Assembly (NCBI RefSeq): GCF_000520815.1
Contig: NZ_ASRY01000272.1
Span: 44,066-108,065 of the forward strand
Direction: 5' to 3'
Source: Paenibacillus maysiensis
Lineage (GTDB): Bacteria > Bacillota > Bacilli > Paenibacillales > Paenibacillaceae
DNA: 64,000 bases
Under the pieces are notes generated by a model. The model was not told the DNA's origin. It searched no databases and saw only the letters and a list, made by a program, of their open reading frames with translations. The translations under genes were made by a program, and so were the position numbers. Of this stretch, positions 33,801 to 44,147 are shown one piece after another; within the stretch, counting starts at the first letter, position 1; each line of letters starts with the position of its first letter.

Positions 33801-33849
33801 AAGGAACCGCCAGCATCCACATTTTAAGTGGGACTGGAGGTTCCTTTTA
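33801..33849 (+). terminator. Terminator between the MBL gene and the sugar transporter
   Basis: AAGGAACCGCCAG and CTGGAGGTTCCTT form a stem with one bulge followed by TTTTA. It lies between convergent genes and may work in both directions. Confidence 0.65.
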
Positions 33850-33870
33850 TACGATAATGGAATATGAAGT

Positions 33871-35034
33871 TTAAGCCGACCTTTTGTTTTTGTTGTAAAT
33901 ATCGAAGGCTACCGCCAGCAGCAGCACCAAGCCCTTGATGCCTTGCTGCCAGTCAATGCCAAGACCGATCAGGGACATGCCGTTATTCAGTACGCCCATA
34001 ACCAGACCACCGATAATCGCTCCGAAAACCGTTCCGATCCCGCCGGATGCCGAAGCCCCACCGATAAAGCAAGCTGCGATAGCATCCAGCTCAAAGTTCG
34101 TACCTGCTCTTGGTGTAGCCGCGTTCAGACGTGCAGCGAAGATCAGGCCGGAAATGGCGGCCAGCACGCCCATGTTGACGAATACCCAGAACGTTACTTT
34201 TTTCGTTTTGACACCGGATAGACCCGCCGCCTTTTCATTTCCGCCCAGCGCATACACATGTCGGCCCATAACCGTGCGGTTCATGACGAAGGAGTACACA
34301 ACGATCAGAATAAACAGCAGTACGAGAATGTTCGGGATTCCCGCGTAGCTCGCGAGCATGAAGGTGAACAGATTGATGACAGCAGCGACCACAATCAGCT
34401 TGAGTACAAATAAAGTCTGTGACGGAACCTCGAATCCATATTTAAGCTGGGAACGGCGTTCGCGAAGCTCATTGACGATAAACCATACCGTAAGCGCAAT
34501 GCCGACAATGATGGATACCAGATTATAACCGGTAGATGAGAAATCCGGCAGGAAGCCTGAACTGATTTTCTGGAAGCCCCCCGGAAAAGGAGAGATGGAT
34601 TGACCTTCCAGCACGATCATCGTCAATCCACGGAAGAGCAGCATCCCCGCCAACGTCACGATAAACGCCGGAATTCGTACATAAGCAACCCAAAATCCTT
34701 GCCATGCGCCGATCAGCGCTCCGACCAACAAAGATGCAATCACAGCGACCCACGCTGGAAGCTGCCAATCCACCATCATAATAGCGGCAACCGCACCGAC
34801 AAAAGCAGCAATCGAGCCGACGGACAAATCAATATGTCCCGTGATGATGACCAGCACCATCCCGATGGCCAGCACGAGAATATAGCTATTTTGCAAAATC
34901 AGATTCGTAATATTAATCGGCTTCAACAGCAGGCCGCCCGTCAGTACCTCGAACAAGATCATAATGACGACCAGCGCAATCATCATGCCATATTGGCGGA
35001 TGTTATTTTTAAATAGTTTAGTTACGGTTTCCAT
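33871..35034 (-). CDS. gguB: Sugar ABC transporter permease (GguB/MmsB-type)
   Basis: A 387-residue permease with about ten membrane helices. [33 protein letters not shown] near the N-terminus and the EAA-like loop [18 protein letters not shown] are typical of the BPD_transp_2 family of the ChvE-GguAB (multiple monosaccharide) system. It overlaps the ATPase gene by 17 bases, and the operon reads binding protein, ATPase, permease. Confidence 0.92.
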   Translation of the reverse strand: METVTKLFKNNIRQYGMMIALVVIMILFEVLTGGLLLKPINITNLILQNSYILVLAIGMVLVIITGHIDLSVGSIAAFVGAVAAIMMVDWQLPAWVAVIASLLVGALIGAWQGFWVAYVRIPAFIVTLAGMLLFRGLTMIVLEGQSISPFPGGFQKISSGFLPDFSSTGYNLVSIIVGIALTVWFIVNELRERRSQLKYGFEVPSQTLFVLKLIVVAAVINLFTFMLASYAGIPNILVLLFILIVVYSFVMNRTVMGRHVYALGGNEKAAGLSGVKTKKVTFWVFVNMGVLAAISGLIFAARLNAATPRAGTNFELDAIAACFIGGASASGGIGTVFGAIIGGLVMGVLNNGMSLIGLGIDWQQGIKGLVLLLAVAFDIYNKNKRSA

Positions 35035-36568
35035 GCTTCACGCCTCCCGACTTGGTCATATATCTCATCAACGTTTCCTGCGACGCTTCCTCACGGCTAA
35101 CCTCTCCGGTAATCCGCCCGGCGCTCATGACGTAAATCCGGTCACACAAGCCCAGTACCTCTGGCAGCTCAGACGAAATGACCAGCACACCCTTGCCTTC
35201 GGCGGCAAGTCGATGAATAATCGTATAAATTTCATATTTGGCGCCCACATCAATGCCGCGCGTCGGCTCATCCAGAATCAAAATATCCGGCCCGGCAAAA
35301 ATCCATTTGCTCAGTACCACCTTCTGCTGATTACCGCCGCTCAGATTGCCCGTTTTCTGTAAAATGCTCGGCGCTTTGATATTCATACTTTTTTTCATAT
35401 CCTCGGCAACGACAACTTCCTCCTGCTCATTGACGACAACACCCTTCGTCAGCTTGTTCAGGCCGGTCAGCGAAATATTACGCTTGATATCATCCATTAG
35501 AATAAGGCCATACTCCTTGCGATCCTCCGTCACATAGGCAAAGCCGTTGTTGATCGCGTCTGTTACCGTGTTGTTCTGGATCGGCTTGCCGTCTTTAATC
35601 AGCTGACCGGAAATATTGCGTCCATACGATTTGCCGAAAATGCTCATCGCCAACTCCGTCCGTCCCGCCCCCATCAGCCCGGCAATGCCGACAATTTCAC
35701 CACGCCGGATGTTCAAATTCACCTGATCCAGCACCTTGCGCTCCGCATGATGCTCGTGATACACCGTCCAATCCTTCACTTCCAAAATGACCTTGCCAAT
35801 CTCCGCATGGCGCTCCGGGTAACGGCTGGTCAGATCACGTCCAACCATCCCGCTAATAATCCGGTCCTCCGTGACCTGATCTTTTTTCATATCCAGCGTC
35901 TCAATCGTCTTCCCGTCCCGCAAAATCGTGATCGAATCCGATACCTTGGCGACCTCATTTAGCTTGTGGGAGATGAGAATGCAGGAAATGCCCTGTCTTT
36001 TAAATTCCAGCATCAGATTAAGCAGATTTTCACTATCATCCTCATTTAACGCCGCTGTCGGTTCATCAAGAATGAGCAGCTTTACCTTTTTAGAGAGCGC
36101 TTTCGCAATTTCGACCAGTTGTTGCTTCCCGACCCCGATGTTCGTAACCAATGTATTGGGATTTTCGCTTAAGCCGACCTTGGACAGCAGCTCGCGTGTG
36201 CCAACAAAAGTCTCTTTCCAATCAATCACGCCGCCGCTGGCGCGTTCGTTGCCCAGATAAATATTTTCCGCAATCGAGAGATACGGGATCAGCGCCAGTT
36301 CCTGATGGATAATGACGATACCCAATTCCTCGCTCTGCTTGATATCCTTGAACTCACACGTTTTGCCCTGGAAAACAATATCCCCTTCGTAGGTTCCATG
36401 CGGATATACACCGCTCAGTACCTTCATCAGCGTCGATTTGCCCGCACCGTTCTCACCGCACAGGGAATGGATCTCTCCTTCCTTGACCTTGAGATTTACA
36501 TTTTCCAACGCCTTCACGCCGGGAAAGGTCTTGGTAATTCCCTTCATTTCCAAAATGATTCCAGTCAT
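35018..36568 (-). CDS. gguA: Sugar ABC transporter ATP-binding protein (GguA/MmsA-type)
   Basis: A 516-residue tandem ATPase. The first half has Walker [13 protein letters not shown], signature [15 protein letters not shown] and Walker [13 protein letters not shown]. The second half has a variant [20 protein letters not shown] in place of Walker [15 protein letters not shown] and [15 protein letters not shown]. This degenerate second half is normal for the carbohydrate-uptake type 2 ATPases. It energises aldose uptake with the neighbouring permease and lipoprotein. Confidence 0.95.
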   Translation of the reverse strand: MTGIILEMKGITKTFPGVKALENVNLKVKEGEIHSLCGENGAGKSTLMKVLSGVYPHGTYEGDIVFQGKTCEFKDIKQSEELGIVIIHQELALIPYLSIAENIYLGNERASGGVIDWKETFVGTRELLSKVGLSENPNTLVTNIGVGKQQLVEIAKALSKKVKLLILDEPTAALNEDDSENLLNLMLEFKRQGISCILISHKLNEVAKVSDSITILRDGKTIETLDMKKDQVTEDRIISGMVGRDLTSRYPERHAEIGKVILEVKDWTVYHEHHAERKVLDQVNLNIRRGEIVGIAGLMGAGRTELAMSIFGKSYGRNISGQLIKDGKPIQNNTVTDAINNGFAYVTEDRKEYGLILMDDIKRNISLTGLNKLTKGVVVNEQEEVVVAEDMKKSMNIKAPSILQKTGNLSGGNQQKVVLSKWIFAGPDILILDEPTRGIDVGAKYEIYTIIHRLAAEGKGVLVISSELPEVLGLCDRIYVMSAGRITGEVSREEASQETLMRYMTKSGGVKHGNRN

Positions 36569-36602
36569 GGGATACGCTCCTTTCGGTTTGAATAGCCTGC
36601 TC

Positions 36603-37688
36603 TTATTTCAGTCCGATTTGCTCCTTGGTGTAATAATGACTGCCGACAATATCCTTCTCGACATTCGTCCGATCCACCGAGATCGGATCAAGCAAATAAG
36701 CAGGAACTACCTTTATTCCGTTGTTATACGATTTGATATCATTCACTTCCGCTTGCTTGCCCTGTAAAATGCTGTTGGCCATCATAACCGTTTGCTCAGC
36801 CAGCTTGCGGGTATCCTTGAACACGGTTTGCGTCTGCTCCCCGGCCACAATCGACTTGATCGAAGCAAGCTCCGCATCCTGCCCTGTAATGATCGGTAGC
36901 GGCTTGTTCGCTGATCCGTAGCCAACCCCTTTGAGAGATGAAATAATACCGATGCTGATTCCGTCATACGGGGATAACACCGCGTCCAGATTCGCTCCCG
37001 AATAATAGGCACTCAGTAGATTATCCATCCGCGACTGTGCCAAAGCTCCATCCCACCGCAGCGTAGCGATCTGCGCCATCGTCATTTGCTTGCTGCGCAC
37101 AACCAGTTTGCCGGAATCGATGTATGGCTTGAGGATAGACATCGCGCCGTTAAAGAAGAAATACGCGTTGTTGTCATCCGGTGAACCGCCGAACAGCTCT
37201 ACATTGAAGGGGCCTTTGCCTTCTTTGAGTCCCAGCTTTTTCTCAATATATGACGCCTGTAGCACGCCCACCTGAAAATTGTCGAAGGTCGCATAATACG
37301 TCAGATACGGCGTGTTCCGAATCAGTCGGTCATAGGAAATGACCTGAATCCCCCGGTCGTGCGCCTTCTGGATTACATCCGTCAGTGTGTTCCCATCCAC
37401 GGAAGCAACCACCATGACATTCACGCCCTTGGTAATCATATTTTCAATTTGGGCAATCTGGTTTTCCACCACGTCCTCGGCGTACTGTAAATCCGTTTTA
37501 TAGCCTTGCTCTTGAAACAGCCGGACCATATTCTCTCCGTCCCCTACCCAACGCTCGGACGATTTGGTCGGCATGGAAATGCCCACATAACCTTTTTCCT
37601 TGCTGCCCGTTCCACTCTCCGCCAAATTACAGGCCGAAAGCATCAAGGCCAAAACCAGAAGCCAAACGACAACAGCTCCTTTTTTCAT
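36603..37688 (-). CDS. chvE: Sugar-binding lipoprotein (ChvE/MmsE-type)
   Basis: A 361-residue lipoprotein with lipobox LALMLSAC (Cys at about 19). The ATG at 37688 follows GAAAGGGGAAC. The mature part is a periplasmic-binding-protein type I fold ([64 protein letters not shown]), closely like ChvE and the multiple monosaccharide-binding proteins for xylose, arabinose, galactose or glucose. It is first in its operon, behind a cre site. Confidence 0.93.
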   Translation of the reverse strand: MKKGAVVVWLLVLALMLSACNLAESGTGSKEKGYVGISMPTKSSERWVGDGENMVRLFQEQGYKTDLQYAEDVVENQIAQIENMITKGVNVMVVASVDGNTLTDVIQKAHDRGIQVISYDRLIRNTPYLTYYATFDNFQVGVLQASYIEKKLGLKEGKGPFNVELFGGSPDDNNAYFFFNGAMSILKPYIDSGKLVVRSKQMTMAQIATLRWDGALAQSRMDNLLSAYYSGANLDAVLSPYDGISIGIISSLKGVGYGSANKPLPIITGQDAELASIKSIVAGEQTQTVFKDTRKLAEQTVMMANSILQGKQAEVNDIKSYNNGIKVVPAYLLDPISVDRTNVEKDIVGSHYYTKEQIGLK

Positions 37689-37754
37689 ATGAAGTTCCCC
37701 TTTCCTCATGTGATGCGGGTCATTTTGAAGGTAAGTGCTGATTAGAAAAGAAAA

Positions 37755-37770
37755 TAGATAGCGCTTACAA
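37755..37770 (-). promoter_or_regulatory. cre-like site upstream of the sugar transporter operon
   Basis: On the minus strand TTGTAAGCGCTATCTA fits the CcpA consensus WTGNAANCGNWNNCA except for the last A. It lies 67-82 bases before the binding-protein start, a fitting place for catabolite repression. The remaining bases of the 37689-38146 gap hold no supported gene, only a GGGAACC/GGTTCCC hairpin near 38066-38100 that may end the PfkB operon. Confidence 0.6.
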
Positions 37771-38146
37771 TAGAGTGGCGATGAACGCCTCTCCTTTTTT
37801 TATGTGCAACCACATGGTATCATTCCAAGCCGGGAAAGGTCTTTGCTGGTTTTGAACTTTTTTTATAAAATTTTAACCTTTGTGTGTGAGGGAGGAGACG
37901 GGATTGGATTTGAGGAGAATGGAGATTGTCGGGAAATCGTTCATATATTTTGAAAACACAAAAAGACTTTAGCCTTCTCACGATTGGCAAAGTCCAATTT
38001 GTAGAATCATTAAATCCGCTATCTAAAGAGTTCACACTTTTATGACAATTCACCAATGACAGATAGGGAACCCCGGGGCCCATTAGGCCTCAAGGTTCCC
38101 TTCTAATTCCGCCCTCTATCTCACCAACTGAACGCCGCAATCTGTT

Positions 38147-39061
38147 TTATAATTGCAGCTTTCCGCCCTGCTGCTGCACCACTTTGCCGGCAATGACATT
38201 CCCCAGCTCACAGGCCTGTTGCAGAGAATACCCTCTGGCCAGTCCCGCGATAAAAGCGCCCGTGTGCGCATCACCTGCACCAATCGTGTCGACGACCTTC
38301 ACCGGCTCCGTCTCGGCGATACCCTCTTCATCCGGTGAGCAGTATAGGGTGCCTTCGCCGCCCAGGGTGACAATAACAGCCTCACCCGTCCGCCGGGCCA
38401 GCTTGGCGGCTGCTTCCTTTGCATCATTTTCCCGCATTATCGCCTTAATCTCGGACTTGTTGGCATGTACGATCGTACCCATGCTGAAGATTCTCTCCAA
38501 GATCGACGTCTCCAGAAATTCTCCACGCGGACCCGGATCAAAAACAATCTTCCCGACCGTTTTCCGGCGGCTTAGTGCGTCCAGGATGATGGGACCCGAC
38601 GTTCCTTCCAGTTCGTAGCCGCTGACGTAGAAATAGTCATAGCTGTCGAGATCCAATGTTTCGAACCATATGGCATCCCATCGTATTTCAATCCCGGGAA
38701 TGGTAATGAAAGTCCGCTCTCCGTCACGCTCCACGATCGACAGATTCCAGCCGTTGTCGCCGGAAGCATCCTCCAGCAGCACAGGCACACCGTCTTTTTG
38801 CAGCTGGGCTTTGACGATATCGCCGTAGCTTCCTTTTCCCACCGGAGCAAACAAGCTGTAGTTGACATGCAGCTGGTTCAGAATATTAGATACGTTGTAG
38901 GCGCAGCCGCCCACAACGGTTTCTTTGTGCTCTGCCATAACATCCTCGGCCGTTGTCGGCAGCTTGTCAAGCTGGATGATGACATCGACCACGGCCGCAC
39001 CTATAACGAGAATTTTACGGCTTTTGTCTGATTTTGCACGCTCAAGTAAATATTCATTCAT
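38147..39061 (-). CDS. PfkB-family sugar/nucleoside kinase (YegV-like)
   Basis: A 304-residue kinase. GGCAYNVSNIL is the N-terminal PfkB motif, and VVDTIGAGDAHTGAFIAGLARG (with the catalytic Asp in GAGD) is the C-terminal motif. It is the last gene of an operon with an NCS1 permease and an ADP-ribosylglycohydrolase-like enzyme. E. coli yegV sits with homologous partners, so a role in phosphorylating a nucleoside or the ribosyl product released by the glycohydrolase is likely. Confidence 0.88.
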   Translation of the reverse strand: MNEYLLERAKSDKSRKILVIGAAVVDVIIQLDKLPTTAEDVMAEHKETVVGGCAYNVSNILNQLHVNYSLFAPVGKGSYGDIVKAQLQKDGVPVLLEDASGDNGWNLSIVERDGERTFITIPGIEIRWDAIWFETLDLDSYDYFYVSGYELEGTSGPIILDALSRRKTVGKIVFDPGPRGEFLETSILERIFSMGTIVHANKSEIKAIMRENDAKEAAAKLARRTGEAVIVTLGGEGTLYCSPDEEGIAETEPVKVVDTIGAGDAHTGAFIAGLARGYSLQQACELGNVIAGKVVQQQGGKLQL

Positions 39062-39077
39062 GTGATGATACCCCTCC

Positions 39078-40439
39078 TTACTTGGACTTGCCGTTCAACT
39101 GACTCAATATAATCGTTGCCACCGCACTCGCTGCGAAAGCGAGCAGCACACCGAGACTATTGTCCTTAAAGATTCCTGTCGCGAACGGGCCACTAAAGAA
39201 TGAAGAGTTGGTGAACAGGAAGCCCACAATTACACCGATAATCCAGCTAGTCACACCATTGTAATTAAAAGCTTTGCCCGTAGTATTCTCCAGCAATCCT
39301 GCGTCATAGCCCGTCTTGCTGCGCAGAAGCACATAGTCGAACATAAAGGTCGCCGCCCAGGCCGCCAGGCCGATGCCGAGGATACCGAGGAACAACTGGA
39401 AATTCATGAGGAAATCCTCCGAAATAAACAGTACATAGACCGGGATCAGAATCATGATCAGGGCGTGAATAGAGATCGCCACTTTATCGCTGACCTTGAT
39501 ATTCAAGGTCTCCATGTTTACACGAGCCGATTTCAGACTGATGATGCACTGCGGAATCAGGCCGCCGAGCGCTGTAATGAAGTACACCATCGTCATCCAT
39601 TTGGGCAGCGCATTGCCAATTGCCTGAATCGGGTTGGAAGCGGAGACGAGATCCGGCACCGAAGTGCTGAGGAGAATCCCCACGCCCATAATGAAGAACA
39701 GAGGAATGAAGGCACCTATCGTCACACTAGAGAATACCTTTTTGCCGGAATTGGTCGGATTCTGGTAAGCGCTGTAGTCAGCGGCGGCAATGGACCAGCT
39801 GATGCCGGTTCCCGCAATGATGATGGAGAGCGCCGGCAAAAATCCATTCAGCCAGTCGCCATTGCTCATACGAAACAATGCCGTCCAATTCGTTTGAGGA
39901 ATGAGAATCACCAGGATCAGGAAGGTCAATGCCCCAAACACATAGGTGAAGAAAGTCTGTATCTTGACAAGAACATTTTGCCCAAACAGATTCGAAGTCA
40001 GAATCAACAGTACAAACAACGCCAGGCTAATAACCGTAAGTACCGCCGATTGCCCCATACCAAACAGTCCAAACAGAGACATTAGGGTCAGTGTTCCTGT
40101 AATAACGTTCACTGCTAGCCAGCCTATTAGACTGAGCCAGCCGAGCAGGTTGGGAATATAGTTACCCTTGACACCAAAGACGGCTCTGGACAACACAAAG
40201 GTTGTCCCCCCCGACTTGAGACCTGACAGGCTTAGATAACCCACAAGCGCAAAAGACAATGCGCCTGCTGCAGCCGCCAGCACCGACTGAATAAAGCTTA
40301 GATGATAGCTGACAATAAGTGCTCCGTATACGACACCCAGAATGCCGATATTACCGGCAAACCAGATAAAAAACAGCTCCTTGGGACTTCCGGTTCTTTC
40401 TGCGCTCGAGATAAACAGTTCAGAATTCGAATTGGACAT
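39078..40439 (-). CDS. NCS1 family nucleobase/nucleoside permease
   Basis: A 453-residue protein with 12 predicted membrane helices. GLKSGGTTFVLSRAVFGVKGNYIPNLLGWLSLIGW and GTGISWSIAAADYSAYQNPTNSGKKVF are characteristic of the cytosine/purine permease branch of NCS1. Its operon partners suggest it imports a nucleobase or nucleoside. The counterpart in E. coli yegTUVW is the unrelated NHS-type transporter YegT, so the transporter has been replaced. Confidence 0.88.
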   Translation of the reverse strand: MSNSNSELFISSAERTGSPKELFFIWFAGNIGILGVVYGALIVSYHLSFIQSVLAAAAGALSFALVGYLSLSGLKSGGTTFVLSRAVFGVKGNYIPNLLGWLSLIGWLAVNVITGTLTLMSLFGLFGMGQSAVLTVISLALFVLLILTSNLFGQNVLVKIQTFFTYVFGALTFLILVILIPQTNWTALFRMSNGDWLNGFLPALSIIIAGTGISWSIAAADYSAYQNPTNSGKKVFSSVTIGAFIPLFFIMGVGILLSTSVPDLVSASNPIQAIGNALPKWMTMVYFITALGGLIPQCIISLKSARVNMETLNIKVSDKVAISIHALIMILIPVYVLFISEDFLMNFQLFLGILGIGLAAWAATFMFDYVLLRSKTGYDAGLLENTTGKAFNYNGVTSWIIGVIVGFLFTNSSFFSGPFATGIFKDNSLGVLLAFAASAVATIILSQLNGKSK

Positions 40440-40472
40440 TTTCTTCTTCCCCCTAAATTAAGCTTCAGTGAG

Positions 40473-41465
40473 TTAATGCTGTACTCTGAACGCAAGAATG
40501 TGATTGGCATAGTGGGCCAGATCCACACCGTTGGCTTCGTCAATCAATGCTCTCCAGGCAGGATCAATGGCCTCCGCTCCCGTTTTGGCGCCGCAGATAG
40601 CGGTCGCCATCCCTCCGATGGTATCTGTGTCACCGCCCAGATTCGCACACAACAGGCTACACCGCTGCGGTTCCTTGGCATAATAAGCAATGGCGAGCGC
40701 CGCCGGGACGGATTCACTGGTGATGACACCGCTACCGATGACATCGTAGATGACCTGCAAAAATTTCTCGTCTTGGCCTTCATATTGATCAGCGTATTTT
40801 AAGGCGAGCTTCAGCCGGGACGGAAGAGAGGCACTATAAGTCTCCGCACCGTATTTCTTCGCTTCCTGATACGCCGAGACGGCATCCGCCATAATATCCT
40901 CCCATGACTTGTCGGCAATGGCAGCTCCGACTGCTGCGGCAACCATTGAGGCCCCCCCCACAGCCACGTCCGTGGAATGCGTCACTTTACTGATGTCGAA
41001 CACAAATTTAGACAGCTTCTGATGCTCTTCCGGGAGGAATAATCCGCCAACAGGAGCGATTCGCATCGCGGCACCGTTCGTTTCCGCCTTGGAAGTGAAC
41101 TCGGCAGCATCCTTGCCTTCCTTCAGCGCCAGCAGGGCGGCTTTGGAGCTTGGCCCAAGAATGTTGTTGTCAAAGGCATTCAGTCTGTCGGCCCATTCCA
41201 GGAGGTGCCGTCCAATCACAGCCGTATCCGGGACGAAATCGCTTTCAATTAGTGCATCAAGGATCAAAAGCGCCTGCGAAGTGTCATCCGTAAATTGGCC
41301 GCGGGTAAAGTTACAGGCCACATCATTTTCCTTCGGACCGTCAAGAAAATCCGTAATTGTTCCAAAGTACGCCTTCACCTTGTTTCTGCCCCACAGCTCC
41401 GAAGGCATCCCCATGGCATCGCCAATGGCCATTCCGTATAATGCACCAAGAATTTTATTTTTCAT
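40473..41465 (-). CDS. ADP-ribosylglycohydrolase family enzyme (YegU-like)
   Basis: A 330-residue protein of the ADP-ribosylglycohydrolase fold. The Mg-binding motifs are complete: GMAIGDAMGMPSELW near the N-terminus, GQFTDDTSQALLILDALIE, and the late LGGDTDTIGGMATA. Beside a permease and a PfkB kinase it more likely cleaves an N-glycosidic bond in an imported nucleoside-like compound than reverses protein ADP-ribosylation. The start has AGGAGAGA upstream. Confidence 0.88.
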   Translation of the reverse strand: MKNKILGALYGMAIGDAMGMPSELWGRNKVKAYFGTITDFLDGPKENDVACNFTRGQFTDDTSQALLILDALIESDFVPDTAVIGRHLLEWADRLNAFDNNILGPSSKAALLALKEGKDAAEFTSKAETNGAAMRIAPVGGLFLPEEHQKLSKFVFDISKVTHSTDVAVGGASMVAAAVGAAIADKSWEDIMADAVSAYQEAKKYGAETYSASLPSRLKLALKYADQYEGQDEKFLQVIYDVIGSGVITSESVPAALAIAYYAKEPQRCSLLCANLGGDTDTIGGMATAICGAKTGAEAIDPAWRALIDEANGVDLAHYANHILAFRVQH

Positions 41466-41576
41466 GTTTATCTCTCTCCTATCTATTTAAATGCGGCAGT
41501 TCTATGATTCCAAACTTTCCCTTTGTTACTCATTTTCCTTATGTTGTCTTTCAATTCAATCCAAATGATAATTACA

Positions 41577-41599
41577 CATACGGTTGTACGTATGAGTTG
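41577..41599. promoter_or_regulatory. Operator-like site ahead of the glycohydrolase-permease-kinase operon
   Basis: CATACG-GTTGTA-CGTATG forms a spaced palindrome, and its right part TACGTATGAGTTG is identical to half of the perfect palindrome upstream of the gntR gene. It lies 112 bases before the operon's first start codon. Confidence 0.6.
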
Positions 41600-41629
41600 T
41601 CTTGTAAATGAAGCCGAGATCACTCGGCG

Positions 41630-42355
41630 TTAGATTTGCGTCACAATTTTAAACTCCACATTCGGGCCATAAATGACTTCTACCTTTTCCACCTCGGTTC
41701 CCTTCTCATCCAGCACACTGCCTTTAGCCATGATCAGCGGGAAATCCCCCTCATATTCGAACAGCTGCCTGGTCCGCTTACTGCTGTTAATGGGATGAAT
41801 ACCGAGCGAAGCGTTCTGCGGATAAATACGGTAACGTTGATTCATGATCTGATACAGGGAATGCTCGGAGAAGTCATATTGTTCAATGCCCGGAAAAAGG
41901 TTCAAGGGAACATAGGACGTGTCCAGGGTCAACCACTTAATGGTCGTCTCTCTGCGGGTTCCGCGAAGCCGCACCAGATTCATAAAAGATACCCCGTCCA
42001 GGTTAACGATCTCCTTCTTCAGGACACGCGAAACGGGAATCTCATTCTTCTTCCGCGCATATTCCGTAAAGCCGCTAAAGTTCCAGATGTTATGCTTCAC
42101 TTCCCGCAGGCACACGATCGTGCCCTTACCGTGCCTCTTTACCAGAAGTGCTTCGTCCACAAGGCCGTCAATCGCTTTGCGGATCGTGGTCCGCGTGACC
42201 TCATACAGCTTCATCATTTCCGTCTCGGAAGGAATCGTCTCTCCTTCCTTGTACTTCCCGCCGATGATATCACTTCGGATCAGGTTCTGCAGTTGAACAT
42301 ACAGCGGAACACTGTCGTATTTGTTAAGCATATTTGCCTCCTTAAACGAAACCAC
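41630..42355 (-). CDS. GntR/HutC-type transcriptional regulator (YegW-like)
   Basis: A 241-residue regulator. Residues 12-75 are the winged helix (VPLYVQLQNLIRSDIIGGKYKEGETIPSETEMMKLYEVTRTTIRKAIDGL), followed by a UTRA ligand domain (KHNIWNFSGFTEYARKKNEIPVSRVL onward). It is the natural regulator of the downstream ADP-ribosylglycohydrolase operon on the same strand. Two related palindromes, one before its own gene and one before the operon, are the likely binding sites. The operon's substrate or its phosphate is the likely inducer. Confidence 0.87.
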   Translation of the reverse strand: MVSFKEANMLNKYDSVPLYVQLQNLIRSDIIGGKYKEGETIPSETEMMKLYEVTRTTIRKAIDGLVDEALLVKRHGKGTIVCLREVKHNIWNFSGFTEYARKKNEIPVSRVLKKEIVNLDGVSFMNLVRLRGTRRETTIKWLTLDTSYVPLNLFPGIEQYDFSEHSLYQIMNQRYRIYPQNASLGIHPINSSKRTRQLFEYEGDFPLIMAKGSVLDEKGTEVEKVEVIYGPNVEFKIVTQI

Positions 42356-42410
42356 GGAAAAGAAATCAGGTCACAGAACACCTCTGCACACGCCTACTAC
42401 TTACAGTGAT

Positions 42411-42424
42411 TTAAAACGCTTTCA
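42411..42424 (-). promoter_or_regulatory. cre-like site upstream of the gntR gene
   Basis: On the minus strand TGAAAGCGTTTTAA fits TGNAANCGNWNNCA with one mismatch (A for C at position 13). It suggests carbon catabolite control of the nucleoside operon. Confidence 0.4.
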
Positions 42425-42447
42425 TATCATGATGGCGAGCTCATCCA

Positions 42448-42467
42448 CAACTCATACGTATGAGTTG
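42448..42467. promoter_or_regulatory. Perfect 20-bp palindromic operator upstream of gntR
   Basis: CAACTCATACGTATGAGTTG is a perfect inverted repeat lying 93 bases before the GntR start. Its half site recurs before the operon at 41577-41599. GntR regulators bind such dyads. No gene is supported in the rest of 42480-42740. Confidence 0.7.
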
Positions 42468-42740
42468 ATTTCAATATATCAGGTTCTTTATCTTTTGGCA
42501 ATAGCCGATCCCGCACCAGCTTGTTGTATGTAGGCATATGAAATAACATCCTTCTGATGTGGAGGTGTCTAGGCTGTAGCCAACATCTCCCTTTTCGTCA
42601 TTATATCACTAGCTCCAAGGCATTGAACGTGAGCGTTTATCAATTACTTACATATGTGAAGGAAAATGATGAGCTTAAAAATTCTTGCGGACATCTTTAT
42701 AAGATTCGATGAACGATGAATAATACAACAATAAGCACAA

Positions 42741-42768
42741 CAAAAAAGGAACTGCACTTTGCAGTCCC
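42741..42768 (-). terminator. Terminator of hcp
   Basis: On the minus strand GGGACTGC, AAAGT and GCAGTTCC form a stem followed by six Ts, about 16 bases after the hcp stop codon. Confidence 0.8.
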
Positions 42769-42783
42769 CCCCATTCCAATCCC

Positions 42784-44076
42784 CTACGACAACGCCAACA
42801 TCGCTTTCATATCTTCCTCCGCTGTAGTAATCAGCTTTAAGCCAAACAGCTCCACCAGTACATCCAGTACGCCAGAAGAAATAAACTCAGGCGGCTTTGG
42901 CCCGATGCGGATATCCTGAATGCCGAGGCTGAACAAGCCTAGCAGGATCGCCACCGCTTTTTGCTCAAACCAGGACAACACGATGCTGACTGGCAACTCG
43001 TTCACCGTACAACCAAAAGCATCTGCTAACGCCAGAGCGATTTTCACCGTAGAACCGGAATTGTTGCATTGCCCCAGATCAATATAACGCGGAATCCCCG
43101 TGTCCCCCACGGTGCCATAGTCCACGTCATTAAAGCGGAATTTCCCACAGGACGTGGTTAAAATAACTGTATCGTTCGGCAAGGAAGTTGCCAACTCTCG
43201 GTAATAGTTGCCACCTTTACCTGGTGCGTCACAGCCTGCAATAACGAAAAAGCGGCGAATATGTCCGTCTTTAATCGCCTGAATAATCTCAGGAGCCAGC
43301 CCGATAACCGTCTCGTGATGATATCCCGTCGTAAGCACCTGCTCCGAATCTACATCTGCGGCTGGCAGGGCTAACGCACGCTCGATCAATGGTGAAAAGT
43401 CGTCGTCCATGATCTTGGCTACTCCCTCCAGCCCGGCTACTTCATAAGAGAAGAAGCGGTCTGCATACGTGCCTTTAATCGGCATAACACAGTTCGTCGT
43501 GGCGAGAATCGCGCCTGGAAATTCCTCGAACAGTCTGCGCTGATCGTACCAGGCTTTGCCGATATTGCCTTTCAGATGTGCATATTTCTTCAGCGCTGGA
43601 TAACCGTGGGCTGGCAGCATTTCTGAGTGGGTATAGATGTTGATGCCTTTACCCTCCGTCTGCCGCAGCAATTCCTCCAGCGCATACAGATTATGTCCCG
43701 TCACAACAATACATTGACCTTCAATTTTATTCTGACTGACGGTAATCGGCTGCGGAATGCCAAAACGATCCGTATGCGCATGATCCAGCACATCCATGAT
43801 CCGTACAGCCGCATTTCCGACCTTCATCGCCATGTCCAAATGCTCTTGTAAATTAAAGTTAGAATTGGTTAAGGTCATATATAACGCTTCATGTGTAATA
43901 CGATCCACCTCAGGATCGCTATAGCCCAACTGTCGAGCGTGTGTCGCATAGGCCGCAATGCCTTTTAATGCAAAAATCATCGTATCCTGCAAGCTCGCTA
44001 TCGTTTCATTCTTGCCGCACACCCCAACTACGGTACACCCGCCACTCGGCGTCTGTTCACACTGATAACAAAACAT
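42784..44076 (-). CDS. hcp: Hybrid cluster protein (hydroxylamine/NO reductase)
   Basis: A 430-residue enzyme; the ATG at 44076 follows GGAGG by 8 bases. The N-terminal FCYQCEQTPSGGCTVVGVCGK holds the Cys ligands of the proximal iron-sulfur cluster. Hybrid-cluster ligands lie in TGHNLYALEE, TTNCVMPI, VIAGCDAPGKGG, TTSCGKFRF and LGQCNNSGS. It reduces nitric oxide or hydroxylamine and is usually anaerobically or nitrosatively induced. The length fits the short class lacking part of the N-terminal helical domain. Confidence 0.95.
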   Translation of the reverse strand: MFCYQCEQTPSGGCTVVGVCGKNETIASLQDTMIFALKGIAAYATHARQLGYSDPEVDRITHEALYMTLTNSNFNLQEHLDMAMKVGNAAVRIMDVLDHAHTDRFGIPQPITVSQNKIEGQCIVVTGHNLYALEELLRQTEGKGINIYTHSEMLPAHGYPALKKYAHLKGNIGKAWYDQRRLFEEFPGAILATTNCVMPIKGTYADRFFSYEVAGLEGVAKIMDDDFSPLIERALALPAADVDSEQVLTTGYHHETVIGLAPEIIQAIKDGHIRRFFVIAGCDAPGKGGNYYRELATSLPNDTVILTTSCGKFRFNDVDYGTVGDTGIPRYIDLGQCNNSGSTVKIALALADAFGCTVNELPVSIVLSWFEQKAVAILLGLFSLGIQDIRIGPKPPEFISSGVLDVLVELFGLKLITTAEEDMKAMLALS

Positions 44077-44147
44077 ATTGTTTTCCTCCAAATATTGATA
44101 GATATTTGTTCGTTATCAATAGCGTAACAGACCCCCAAACGCGCAGG

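Noticed and set aside
37820..38083. Minus-strand frame of 87 codons between the transporter and PfkB operons
   Set aside because: No start signal, no family resemblance, and it overlaps the hairpin near 38080.
39465..40085. Plus-strand frame of 206 codons within the permease gene
   Set aside because: Shadow of a clear 12-helix NCS1 permease; low-complexity His/Gln/Arg composition.
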